Assembly (NCBI GenBank): GCA_023396225.1
Contig: JAEWWT010000010.1
Coordinates: 62,001 to 126,000 of the forward strand
DNA from: Bacillota bacterium
GTDB lineage: Bacteria; Bacillota; Clostridia; Oscillospirales; Ruminococcaceae
Direction: 5' to 3'
DNA: 64,000 nucleotides
In this document: in pieces, positions 43,660 to 51,649 of the stretch
Position numbering within the stretch: position 1 is the first letter of the stretch
Layout: the number at the start of each line of letters is the position of its first letter
Position numbers and translations under genes: made by a program
The notes under the pieces: model-generated
What the model saw: the letters and a program-made list of their open reading frames with translations, nothing else
Databases searched by the model: none
Told to the model about the DNA's origin: nothing

Positions 43660-43860
43660 TTATAGTATAAAAACCAGCACACAAAAAGCAACAACGCATA
43701 CTGCTCCTAAACCAAGCAGAACAAGAAGAGTATTCAGCTTGATGAAAGGCATATTCTTTCTTGCTGGAGAGAACTCTTGAAATGTTTTTATATTATCCTG
43801 CTGCATTAATTTAATTTCAAGATTAAGTTCCTTTATTTTTTTTCTTTTATCCTTGTTCAA
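43660..43860 (-). CDS. Small tail-anchored-like membrane protein
   Basis: A 66-residue protein: a basic, helical N-terminal ~30 residues (NKDKRKKIKELNLEIKLMQQ), a short middle, and one C-terminal membrane span (LNTLLVLLGLGAVCVVAFCVLVFIL). The cytosolic coiled-coil-like head with a C-terminal anchor suggests a small membrane adaptor; no family recognised. The start is TTG (43858-43860), with AGGAG 7 nt upstream. It lies upstream of GH9 on the same strand, which has its own promoter. Confidence 0.6.
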   Translation of the reverse strand: MNKDKRKKIKELNLEIKLMQQDNIKTFQEFSPARKNMPFIKLNTLLVLLGLGAVCVVAFCVLVFIL

Positions 43861-44040
43861 CCCAATTCTCCTGTTGCTTTTTCATTCACAATATAAATTA
43901 ATTATATCTTACTCTGGACTGCGCTGCAACTTTTTTAATATAATTTTAATATAATTTCATAATTTAATTATTTGCTTGATTTATAATAAATAAAAAATAT
44001 ACAAGTTTTTAATATTATTATACAATATTAATAGAAACTC

Positions 44041-44069
44041 TTGCAAAATAATAGATTGAATGATATAAT
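44041..44069 (+). promoter_or_regulatory. Promoter of the chemoreceptor gene
   Basis: TTGCAA (44041-44046), a 17-nt spacer and TATAAT (44064-44069): a sigma-A type, not the sigma-28 type often found on motility genes. Confidence 0.7.
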
Positions 44070-44107
44070 TTGATGTAAGTAGATATATTACTATAAGGGG
44101 GATTAAC

Positions 44108-46423
44108 ATGAAATTTGATATTAGTTCTGCTTTACAATCAACTAGGGCAAAATTTACCGCTGTTACAATGGTTATTGTTGCAATTGTTACAATAGCACTT
44201 GCGGTGGTTTCATCAATACTTATTAGTTCGACATCTTATGAATCTTCAATGCAGTTAATTAAGCCTCTTGAAAATCAGGTTTCCAACAATCTGCAAGTTA
44301 TTCTTGAAGATACAAGAAAAATCAGCAGTAATGTTGCAAATAATGAAGGAGTAAAAAACGGGTTTAAAGTAAGTGTAAAACCTGCGCTTACAAGTGTTAT
44401 TACACAAGGAAAAGCTTTGAATTGTGCTATGTTCAATCTTGACGGAACAATATTTGCAGCAAATGATTCTGCTCTTGATCATTACAGTGGATCTGATCTG
44501 TTTAAAAAGGTTGTTGCTGGTGAAGAAGTGTTTTCTGATCCATACACATCTGAATCAGGTGTTGTTTGTGTTGATCTCCTTACCCCTGTAATCAATGAGG
44601 ACAAAGTAGTTTATGTTATTATTCTTACATATGATTTCGTTAAGGTTGATAACATTTTGAATTCATTTACTTTTGGTGAAACAGGTGTTGCTTCAATAAT
44701 TAACACAAAAAATGTTCTTGTCGCAGGAAAAGGCGAACGTTTTGTAAGTTATAATGAATTAGTCAAAACTGATAAGAAACTTAATTCAATGGTTGAATTT
44801 TACAATCAAGCAATTGAAACCAAGGAATATGGAACTGGCGAATATGTTGCTCCTGACGGAAAAAAGATGATGGGTTGTTATGCTCCTATTGAAGGAACTG
44901 ACTGGATTTTAGTTCTCGGAGCTGAAAAGAAAGAATTTGCCGGAGCATCTTTAAGCGGTATTTTCATTACAGTGGGAATTGGAATATTCCTTATGATTGT
45001 TGCTTTCATATTTACAATGAGAATGGTAGACAACGTAATGAGACCGGTATCTGCTAGCTCACAAAGACTTAAAGCACTTTCAAACGGCGATATCAGCTCG
45101 CCTGTAAGCACAGTTTTTGGAAGCGATGAAATCTCAGTTTTGTCAAGATCATTGGACGAAACTGTTTCAGCATTGAGGTTGTATATAAATAAAATTGATG
45201 AGGGCCTTAATGCTATTGCACAGGGTAATCTTACATATAGCATGGACGGTGACTGGAGAGGCGACTTTATAAGTATAAAGACAACCTTTAACAGTATTCT
45301 TGAATCATTAAGAACTACATTCTCAAATATTAATTCTGCTGCAAAGCAGGTAAATGAAGGTGCTACACAGGTTTCAAGCGGAGCACAGACATTGTCACAG
45401 GGTGCAACAGAACAGTCAACTGCAATCAGTCAGCTTGCTTCACAGCTTGAGGATATTTCTTCACAGGTTGAAGCAAACGCTAAGGCAGCAAGTAACACAT
45501 CAACTATTGTTGAAAAGAATGTTCAGAACATTGATTTATGCAACAATGAAATGAACAAGATGCTTGTTTCAATGGATGAAATCAAAAAATCAAGCAGTGA
45601 AATTTCAAAAATTATTAAGGTAATTGATGATATTGCATTCCAGACAAACATTCTTGCGCTTAATGCCGCTGTTGAAGCTGCAAGAGCCGGTGAAGCTGGC
45701 AAGGGCTTTGCAGTTGTTGCCGACGAAGTAAGAAATCTTGCTGCAAAGAGTGCTGAGGCTGCAAATCAGACAACAAGCCTTATTGAAAAATCAATTTCTG
45801 CAGTTAATAACGGTGCTTCAATTGCAAAGAAAACTGCAGGTGCATTAAACGAAATTGTTGTAAGTTCAAAAGCTATTGCACAGGAAGTCGGTCATATTAC
45901 AGAAGCGTCTGCTGCACAGGCTGAATCCATTAATCAGATAAATGTTGGTGTTGATCAGATTTCTTCAGTAACACAAAATAACACTGCTACTGCAGAAGAA
46001 TCCGCAGCTGCAAGTGAGGAACTCTCAGGACAGTCTGATATGCTTACAAATCTTATTTCACAGTTTAAATATGATGGTGTTGTAAAGAAAGATTCAGATG
46101 AAATTGAAGACGATTATTTCCTTCCTTCGTCCAATAATTTCAGCAATACAGGAAATAGTACTTTCTCAAACAGCTTTGAACCACAGGACAACGGATTTGG
46201 TTCATCAAGTAACAGCAGTTCATTGTTTGAACCACAGGATAATGGATTCGGCTCATCAAGTAACAGCAGTTCCTTGTTTGAACCACAGGACAACGGATTC
46301 AGTTCATCAAGCGACAGCAGCTCCTTGTTTGAACCACAGGATAATGGATTTAAGTCCGTTGATTTTGACCCGAAATCCTTTAACAACTCTGATGACTTTG
46401 AAAATGTAAACAGTAAGTATTAA
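44108..46423 (+). CDS. Methyl-accepting chemotaxis protein with repetitive C-terminal tail
   Basis: A 771-residue transmembrane chemoreceptor. TM1 is near 17-40, an extracellular dCache-type sensor covers ~41-280, TM2 is near 285-308 and HAMP follows. The cytoplasmic signalling domain contains the invariant hairpin tip IAFQTNILALNAAVEAARAGEAGKGFAV split over ~510-540. Beyond the usual receptor end (~residue 655) is a ~110-residue acidic, Ser/Asn-rich tail. It carries four 17-residue repeats (FEPQDNGFGSSSNSSSL type). No CheR-binding pentapeptide is seen at the C-terminus. The ligand is unknown; the neighbouring cellulase invites a sugar-sensing guess only. Confidence 0.93.
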   Translation: MKFDISSALQSTRAKFTAVTMVIVAIVTIALAVVSSILISSTSYESSMQLIKPLENQVSNNLQVILEDTRKISSNVANNEGVKNGFKVSVKPALTSVITQGKALNCAMFNLDGTIFAANDSALDHYSGSDLFKKVVAGEEVFSDPYTSESGVVCVDLLTPVINEDKVVYVIILTYDFVKVDNILNSFTFGETGVASIINTKNVLVAGKGERFVSYNELVKTDKKLNSMVEFYNQAIETKEYGTGEYVAPDGKKMMGCYAPIEGTDWILVLGAEKKEFAGASLSGIFITVGIGIFLMIVAFIFTMRMVDNVMRPVSASSQRLKALSNGDISSPVSTVFGSDEISVLSRSLDETVSALRLYINKIDEGLNAIAQGNLTYSMDGDWRGDFISIKTTFNSILESLRTTFSNINSAAKQVNEGATQVSSGAQTLSQGATEQSTAISQLASQLEDISSQVEANAKAASNTSTIVEKNVQNIDLCNNEMNKMLVSMDEIKKSSSEISKIIKVIDDIAFQTNILALNAAVEAARAGEAGKGFAVVADEVRNLAAKSAEAANQTTSLIEKSISAVNNGASIAKKTAGALNEIVVSSKAIAQEVGHITEASAAQAESINQINVGVDQISSVTQNNTATAEESAAASEELSGQSDMLTNLISQFKYDGVVKKDSDEIEDDYFLPSSNNFSNTGNSTFSNSFEPQDNGFGSSSNSSSLFEPQDNGFGSSSNSSSLFEPQDNGFSSSSDSSSLFEPQDNGFKSVDFDPKSFNNSDDFENVNSKY
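46175..46351 (+). repeat. In-frame 51-bp tandem repeat in the chemoreceptor gene
   Basis: Units start at 46175, 46226, 46277 and 46328 (the last truncated), each encoding FEPQDNGF followed by a Ser/Asn run. Unit length 51 bp keeps the frame, so copy number could vary between strains. Confidence 0.9.
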
Positions 46424-46429
46424 TAACAG

Positions 46430-46461
46430 CGGCAGGCATAGAGAAAACTTTATGCCTGCCG
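46430..46461 (+). terminator. Terminator of the chemoreceptor gene
   Basis: 11-bp stem CGGCAGGCATA/TATGCCTGCCG, 10-nt loop, then TTTT. Confidence 0.88.
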
Positions 46462-46495
46462 TTTTAATAACATAATGTAAAGGAAATTTCTGTAT

Positions 46496-47392
46496 ATGCA
46501 GATAAATAGATTATTTGAAATTGTATATATTTTGCTTGGGAATAAAACTGTAACAGCAAAGCAGCTTGCAAAACGGTTTGAAGTATCAGAAAGAACAATA
46601 TACCGTGATGTAGAAACACTGTCTGAAGCAGGTATTCCTGTGTATATGAGCAAAGGTAAAGGCGGCGGTATTTCTCTTCTTCCAGATTTTATTCTGAACA
46701 AAGCTGTGCTTACTGAGGAGGAAAAGTCTGAAATACTCTCTTCAATGAAAGTATTCAGTGCAGTAAATCTTTCTGAGAAAACTACTGCACTCACAAAGCT
46801 TGACAGCATGCTTGGCAAGTCAGATTCTGATTGGATACAGGTTGATTTTACTTCATGGAGTAATGATGATACGGAATCTGAAACATTTGCTTTGCTTAAA
46901 GATGCTGTGCTGAAAAAAAAGACAGTAGTCTTTGATTATACAGCTATAATGGCAGAAAAAGCACAGCGAAAGGTATACCCGCTGAAAATGCTGTATAAAA
47001 GTCAGGCATGGTATCTTTTTGGCTATTGCCTGATGAGGGATGATTGCAGATGTTTTAAGCTAAGGCGTATAAGAAATCTCCAAGTTACAGACGAAACCTT
47101 TGACATGAAAGCGCCGAATGTTATTTCAGAAAATGACAAGACATATAACAAGACACTTATTACTGCAAAATTTGAAATTTCAAAGCGTATGGCATTTCGT
47201 GTGTACGATGAATTCAAAGAGTTTGATATGAATGATAATGGTGATTTTATTTGTTCAGCTGAATTTCCCGATTTTATTACCATATGCAGTTATGCAATGT
47301 CTTATGGAGAATTCTGCAAGATTATTGAACCGGAAGAGGCAAAGGAAAGTCTTATATATAAAATTAAAAAAATTCAGGAAATTTATTTGTAA
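46496..47392 (+). CDS. WYL-domain transcriptional regulator (YafY-like)
   Basis: A 298-residue regulator: an N-terminal winged HTH (VTAKQLAKRFEVSERTIYRDVETLSEAGIP, ~18-48) and a WYL domain (~140-215, with AQRKVYPLKMLYKSQAWYLFGYCLM and FKLRRIRNLQV), plus a WCX-type C-terminal domain. AAAGGA precedes the ATG. Together with the two GyrI-like genes that follow, it forms the common Firmicute arrangement in which a WYL repressor controls small-molecule-binding proteins. A palindrome right after its stop codon is the likely operator of the next genes. Confidence 0.9.
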   Translation: MQINRLFEIVYILLGNKTVTAKQLAKRFEVSERTIYRDVETLSEAGIPVYMSKGKGGGISLLPDFILNKAVLTEEEKSEILSSMKVFSAVNLSEKTTALTKLDSMLGKSDSDWIQVDFTSWSNDDTESETFALLKDAVLKKKTVVFDYTAIMAEKAQRKVYPLKMLYKSQAWYLFGYCLMRDDCRCFKLRRIRNLQVTDETFDMKAPNVISENDKTYNKTLITAKFEISKRMAFRVYDEFKEFDMNDNGDFICSAEFPDFITICSYAMSYGEFCKIIEPEEAKESLIYKIKKIQEIYL

Positions 47393-47414
47393 TATGACAC
47401 GCTTATGTCATATT
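47391..47414. promoter_or_regulatory. Palindrome between WYL regulator and GyrI-like gene
   Basis: AATATGACA (47391-47399) and TGTCATATT (47406-47414), spacer CGCTTA, just upstream of a TATAAT-like box near 47423. TGACA...TGTCA palindromes fit sites expected for this regulator group (inference). Confidence 0.6.
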
Positions 47415-47494
47415 AAGCTTGATATAATGTGATTACAGAGTTTGAAAGAAAGCAATCAAACTCAGAATTTAAAAATATGAAAGAGGTAATCACT

Positions 47495-47944
47495 ATGAAT
47501 TATGAAATCGTAAATCTTGAAGAAAAAACTATTGTTGGTCTTACTGCAAGAACAAGTAACGAACCATCTGAAGTAACTGCTGTTGTCGGCGGACTCTGGG
47601 GCAAGTTCCTTGGCGAAGGTCTTATGGATTCAACAATAAAGAACATGGCAAATACATATGCTATCGGTCTTTACACCAACTATGACTTTAAGGAAGTATC
47701 TTATGATGTTACAGTTGGAGTTGCAGTTACAAAGAATGATAATCCTGAACTTTCTGCTAAGACAATTCCAGCAGGAAAGTATGCTGTTTTCAGTATTAAA
47801 GGACACGTTGTCAAGGATGTTGCAAAGGCGTGGGATGATATATGGGCTATGACACTTGACAGAAGCTTTACTGGTGACTTTGAAGAGTATCTTACTAATG
47901 ACGAAGAAAATGCAGATATCAGAATTTACGTTGCATTGAACTAA
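47495..47944 (+). CDS. GyrI-like effector-binding protein
   Basis: A 149-residue single-domain protein of the GyrI/AraC effector-binding fold (MNYEIVNLEEKTIVGLTART...TIPAGKYAVFSIKGH...AWDDIWAM...FEEY...ADIRIYVALN). Such proteins bind hydrophobic cationic drugs, or act as inhibitors or hydrolases of such compounds. GAGG lies ~9 nt before ATG 47495; the frame extends upstream to 47429 without an SD. Cotranscribed with the next gene (14-bp gap). Confidence 0.87.
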   Translation: MNYEIVNLEEKTIVGLTARTSNEPSEVTAVVGGLWGKFLGEGLMDSTIKNMANTYAIGLYTNYDFKEVSYDVTVGVAVTKNDNPELSAKTIPAGKYAVFSIKGHVVKDVAKAWDDIWAMTLDRSFTGDFEEYLTNDEENADIRIYVALN

Positions 47945-47958
47945 AATGAGGTGATTTT

Positions 47959-48597
47959 ATGCCGTCCTATGACTACAAAAAGGAATTCAAAGAACTGTAC
48001 TTACCTAAGACTTCCCCCTCATTAATTAATGTCCCTGCAATGAAATTCATACAGGTCAAGGGAAAAGGAAACCCAAACGATACTGGCGGAGAATATCAAT
48101 CTGCCCTGGATGCTTTGTATTCGCTTTCAAACACAATTAAGTTTATGCCAAAGGGCGGTATAACACCAAAGGATTATTTTGCTTTTGTTGTTCCGCCGCT
48201 GGAAGGAATGTGGTGGATCGAGGGTATAGATGGTATTGATTATTCAAGGAAAAAGGACTTTAGTTGGATATCAATGATTAGGCAGCCTGAGTTTGTAACT
48301 GATGAGGTGTTCAGTCAGGCATATGAAATCGTAGCAAAGAAGAAACCACACATTGATTTGTCAAAAGCTCACCTAGTTGAAGTTGAAGAAGGCTTGTGCG
48401 TTCAGTGTATGCATATAGGTGCGTATGACGACGAGCCAGCTACTGTCAGTCTTATGGACAGGTTTATAGCAGAAAACAATCTTGAAAGTGATTTTACAGA
48501 AACAAGATTGCACCATGAGATTTATCTTTCTGATCCAAGAAAGACTGAATTGTCAAAGTCAAGAACAATTATCAGACACCCTGTAAAAGCAAAATAA
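47959..48597 (+). CDS. GyrI-like small-molecule-binding protein (long form)
   Basis: A 212-residue protein starting YDYKKEFKELYLPKTSPSLINVPAMKFIQVKG, with LEGMWWIEG in the middle and LCVQCMHIGAYDDEPATV in the C-terminal half: the long GyrI-like class with a paired tryptophan pocket. Family structures bind hydrophobic ligands; some members hydrolyse cyclopropanoid toxins (CCH hydrolases), which is possible but unproven here. GAGGTG lies ~6 nt before the ATG. Cotranscribed with the preceding GyrI-like gene. Confidence 0.85.
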   Translation: MPSYDYKKEFKELYLPKTSPSLINVPAMKFIQVKGKGNPNDTGGEYQSALDALYSLSNTIKFMPKGGITPKDYFAFVVPPLEGMWWIEGIDGIDYSRKKDFSWISMIRQPEFVTDEVFSQAYEIVAKKKPHIDLSKAHLVEVEEGLCVQCMHIGAYDDEPATVSLMDRFIAENNLESDFTETRLHHEIYLSDPRKTELSKSRTIIRHPVKAK

Positions 48598-48670
48598 TTA
48601 TTCTGTATCATGTTTCATAAACTGACTTGTAATATAACGTAGTAAATATCAGAAAGGGATGTGCATTTTT

Positions 48671-49432
48671 ATGGACTTTGTAACAATCACACATGACAAT
48701 CTTGAAAAGGAACATATCTGTTGCTGCATCTCCGATAAAAAAGGAGAGAACAGTGTTGCCTCAAAGAAAGCATGGATAAAGGACAGGCTTGATGACGGTC
48801 TTGTGTTCACCAAACTTGATGTAAGAGGAAAGGTGTTCATAGAATACATTCCTGCTGAAAAGGCATGGTGTCCGATTGACGCAAAAGGATATATGCATAT
48901 TGATTGTTTCTGGGTTTCCGGTCAGTACAAGGGGCAGGGATATGCAAGTCAGCTTCTTGAAAAGTGTATTGAAGATGCAAAGTCAAAGGGTATGATTGGA
49001 CTCACAGCATTATCTTCAGTTAAAAAACTTGCGTTTTTAAATGACCCGAAGTTTCTGAAGTATAAGGGCTTTGTTACAGCAGATTCAGCAGAGCCTTCAT
49101 ATGAACTTCTCTATCTTCCTTTTGAAGAAAACGCCCCTGTTCCGCATTTTAGAAAGCAGGTCAAAAAGCCTCATATTGATGAGAAAGGACTTGTTTTGTA
49201 CTATTCGCCGCAGTGTCCGTTTACTGATAAATATGCTCCTATGCTGAAAGAAATTGCTGAACAGCATGGTACAACAGTAATACTTCATAAGATAGAAACA
49301 ACAGAGCAGGCACAGAATGCACCCGCTCCGTTTACAACGTACAGTTTTTTTTACAACGGCGATTTTGTAACAAATGAAATCTTCTCAGACAAGAAATTTG
49401 AAAAGTACCTCTTAGAAAATGTTTCAAACTAA
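48671..49432 (+). CDS. GNAT N-acetyltransferase with YoaP-type C-terminal domain
   Basis: A ~253-residue protein: a GNAT domain (~1-150; acetyl-CoA loop QYKGQGYASQLLE, then AKSKGMIGLTAL) joined to a thioredoxin-fold-like YoaP domain (~165-253) with YYSPQCPFTDKYAPM. Members are often near WYL/GyrI-type genes and are assumed to handle toxic small molecules; the substrate is unknown. AGAAAGGG touches an ATG at 48659, and ATG 48671, 12 nt on, is preferred. Its 3' end overlaps the convergent flavodoxin gene by 9 bp. Confidence 0.88.
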   Translation: MDFVTITHDNLEKEHICCCISDKKGENSVASKKAWIKDRLDDGLVFTKLDVRGKVFIEYIPAEKAWCPIDAKGYMHIDCFWVSGQYKGQGYASQLLEKCIEDAKSKGMIGLTALSSVKKLAFLNDPKFLKYKGFVTADSAEPSYELLYLPFEENAPVPHFRKQVKKPHIDEKGLVLYYSPQCPFTDKYAPMLKEIAEQHGTTVILHKIETTEQAQNAPAPFTTYSFFYNGDFVTNEIFSDKKFEKYLLENVSN

Positions 49433-49912
49433 CTTTTCTGATGCAAGTATTTCATAAACTTTTTCAACAACTTTATCTTTATTATGAATTTTAGGCAATG
49501 AAAATTTGCCTAATTTTTTTATGCTTTTTGCAGTGGTGAAATGCTTTGAAGCATTATTTAGACACGCTTCTCCTCCTCTTGCAGCATAGGTTGTATACAG
49601 ATATATGTTCTTACCTGAAAAATCATTATTGCTGACAAACTCTTTCATTGCAGGCGGAAAATTGCTTGCCCAGTTCGGGAACCCTATAATAATGTTATCA
49701 TATTCAGAAAGATCAATTTCAGGAGTAACAAGCTTAGGAGAATTTCTTGAAACCATTTCTTTTGTTCCGTGAATGTACATGGATACAACATCCGGCTTTA
49801 TTTTTGGATCTGTCTCTATTTCAAATTCTTTGCATTTCAGCTTATTGCATATAATATCGGCAATGAGCTTTGTCTGTCCCGAAATCGAATAGTAAATAAT
49901 AATTGTACTCAT
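49424..49912 (-). CDS. Flavodoxin
   Basis: A 162-residue FMN-binding protein: phosphate loop TIIIYYSISGQTKLIADII at the N-terminus, IIIGFPNWASNFPPAMKEFV with the isoalloxazine-stacking tryptophan, and NIYLYTTYAARGGEA. The group is the flavodoxin_4-like branch that often acts as a quinone or drug reductase partner. Overlaps the HXXEE gene stop by 4 bp (ATGA), so the two are coupled and probably repressed by the divergent TetR. Confidence 0.9.
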   Translation of the reverse strand: MSTIIIYYSISGQTKLIADIICNKLKCKEFEIETDPKIKPDVVSMYIHGTKEMVSRNSPKLVTPEIDLSEYDNIIIGFPNWASNFPPAMKEFVSNNDFSGKNIYLYTTYAARGGEACLNNASKHFTTAKSIKKLGKFSLPKIHNKDKVVEKVYEILASEKLV

Positions 49913-50448
49913 TTTGAAAGTACCTCCACAATTTTTAAACTAAGATTATGTATACCATAGAATAATTTTATACAACTGTTTCCGGCTTTGAATGTTGTAA
50001 TAAGCGGGTAGATTGTAATTGCATATAGTATAATTACATATACAGGTGAAACAAGATTCTGAATAAGACAAGCTGCTGTAAGAATTGCGCCGGCAACAAT
50101 TCCAAGTGATGAGAAGATTACTCCCGGAGCATATTTTTTGAAAGCAATCTGCCAGAATACATGCTGGATTCCATTGAATGTTGAAAAAACTATCAGGAAA
50201 AGAAGTACTCCTGCAGAGATGTGTTTGTCTGGAATCACATGGGAAATTACTGTCATGAAATAGAACCATATAGAAATAATAAAAAGCCAAATTCTACAGG
50301 AGAGGTTTGTGCTTTTTGGCGGTGGGTTATAAGTTGAATGATACCAATCAAGAATTTTCCACTCTTCCATTTCATGCAGAAAGAATATAAACGGAATTAT
50401 CCACATTGCATTTCTGATGTTCAGTTCAGATAAAAAAATATAAATCAT
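49909..50448 (-). CDS. HXXEE-domain membrane protein
   Basis: A ~179-residue integral membrane protein with HEMEEW near the N-terminus, the defining motif of the HXXEE family, and about five hydrophobic segments (IWLFIISIWFYFMTVISHVI, GVLLFLIVFSTFNGIQHVFW, VIFSSLGIVAGAILTAACLI, PVYVIILYAITIYPLITTF). The histidine and glutamates could form a metal or catalytic centre; function unknown. AAAGGA lies 9 nt before ATG 50448. Operon with flavodoxin, divergent from a TetR gene. Confidence 0.88.
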   Translation of the reverse strand: MIYIFLSELNIRNAMWIIPFIFFLHEMEEWKILDWYHSTYNPPPKSTNLSCRIWLFIISIWFYFMTVISHVIPDKHISAGVLLFLIVFSTFNGIQHVFWQIAFKKYAPGVIFSSLGIVAGAILTAACLIQNLVSPVYVIILYAITIYPLITTFKAGNSCIKLFYGIHNLSLKIVEVLSK

Positions 50449-50469
50449 AGAATCATGTCCTTTCAATAA

Positions 50470-50488
50470 ATGTCACACTTGTGTAACT
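50470..50488. promoter_or_regulatory. Candidate TetR operator
   Basis: GTCACAC-TT-GTGTAAC, an imperfect inverted repeat, lies at 50472-50487, just upstream of the HXXEE start. A second half-site, AGTGTGACA (50560-50568), lies nearer the TetR gene in inverted orientation. Confidence 0.5.
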
Positions 50489-50586
50489 TATAAATATATG
50501 ATATAATGTTGTAAATGAATAGTCAATACATTCAAATTAAGTGCTACAAATTATGGATTAGTGTGACATTATTAAAAACATACCGA

Positions 50587-50623
50587 AAGGAGAGATGCTT
50601 CCTGTGGAAGCATAGTCATAATT
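50587..50623 (+). promoter_or_regulatory. SD-hairpin-start leader of the TetR gene
   Basis: SD AAGGAG (50587-50592), stem ATGCTTCC (50595-50602)/GGAAGCAT (50606-50613) with loop TGT, then exactly 10 nt to ATG 50624. The linear SD-ATG gap is 31 nt. Confidence 0.6.
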
Positions 50624-51193
50624 ATGATATTAAGTGAAAATCCAAGTGCAGTTCAGTCCCGAAAGCGGATTATTGAAGCAATGATTGATTTAATGCAGAT
50701 AAAAAAGCTTGAGGATATCTCAATCAGCGAAATTACAGAAAATGCAGATGTTGTAAGACGAACATTTTATCGCCATTTCAAGTCAAAAGAGGATGTTCTC
50801 GACGCATATTTTGATTCTCTTTTGAATGAGTTTAAAGCAGGTCTGAATGAAGCTGACAGTAAGTTTGACTGCATGTATTCAATTAGAATTATACTGAACT
50901 TGTGTTATGCAAATAAGTGCTTTTTCACAGCTCTTGCAAAAAGCAGAATGCTGAATTATATGCTTGAAAAGTGGACAGATGTACTGCCGGAAATTCATCA
51001 GCAGATTCTTGACAGGATAGTAAATTTCCCTGATATTCAAGACAAAGAAGCACTTGGATATCTGTTGGCATTTAATTCAGGCGGAACATACAATATTGTT
51101 TTGAAATGGGTAAAAGAAGGCATGACAAAAACTCCTGACGAAATATGCAACATTGTTGAAAAGTTTGCATTCGGTTCACTTATGGTAAAGTAA
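50624..51193 (+). CDS. TetR-family regulator
   Basis: A 189-residue regulator: N-terminal TetR HTH (KRIIEAMIDLMQIKKLEDISISEITENADVVRRTFYRHFKSKEDV, ~13-58) and an all-helical effector domain of the TetR_C_8-like type (FNSGGTYNIVLKWVKEGMTKTPDEI). Divergent from HXXEE-flavodoxin, with inverted repeats in between, so most likely their repressor and its own. The start depends on an SD-hairpin leader. Confidence 0.92.
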   Translation: MILSENPSAVQSRKRIIEAMIDLMQIKKLEDISISEITENADVVRRTFYRHFKSKEDVLDAYFDSLLNEFKAGLNEADSKFDCMYSIRIILNLCYANKCFFTALAKSRMLNYMLEKWTDVLPEIHQQILDRIVNFPDIQDKEALGYLLAFNSGGTYNIVLKWVKEGMTKTPDEICNIVEKFAFGSLMVK

Positions 51194-51320
51194 GTGAAAT
51201 AAATACATTCATTTCCTAAAGCTTTTAAAAAATGTATTATGATATACTTAAATCTTTAAAAGTAATATTTATAAAAACGGATATAATAAAAATAAATATT
51301 TATTAAAGGAGCAAATAAAA

Positions 51321-51632
51321 ATGTCAGTAATAAAAGTAACAAAAGATAATTTTAAAGATGAGGTAATGTCTTCAGATAAGCCTGTATTAATAGATTTCTG
51401 GGCATCTTGGTGCGGACCATGCAAAATGCTTTCTCCTGTTGTTGATGAAATTGCAGAAGAAAATAATGGTTTCAAGGTTTGCAAAATCAATGTAGATGAA
51501 AACCCTGAACTTGCATCTGAATACAAGGTTGCAAGCATTCCGACACTTATAGTTTTTAAAAACGGCAAACTTATAAACACTTCAGTTGGTGTAAGGTCAA
51601 AAGAAGATATTCTGAAAATGGTAAGTATCTGA
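51321..51632 (+). CDS. trxA: Thioredoxin
   Basis: A 103-residue thioredoxin with the redox motif FWASWCGPCKML (~24-35), a conserved cis-proline (SIPTLIVFKNGK) and full family length. AAAGGAG lies ~9 nt before the ATG. A TATAAT box near 51284 may drive it. Forms an operon with its reductase, trxB, 17 bp downstream. Confidence 0.96.
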   Translation: MSVIKVTKDNFKDEVMSSDKPVLIDFWASWCGPCKMLSPVVDEIAEENNGFKVCKINVDENPELASEYKVASIPTLIVFKNGKLINTSVGVRSKEDILKMVSI

Positions 51633-51649
51633 TTGAATGGTATTGATTT

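Noticed and set aside
43546..43660. AAACGTTT operator at the GH9 promoter
   Set aside because: The palindrome found at GH94 and GH5 is absent here.
46175..46351. Direct repeats as a CRISPR-like array
   Set aside because: The repeats are tandem, in frame and coding within the chemoreceptor gene, without unique spacers.
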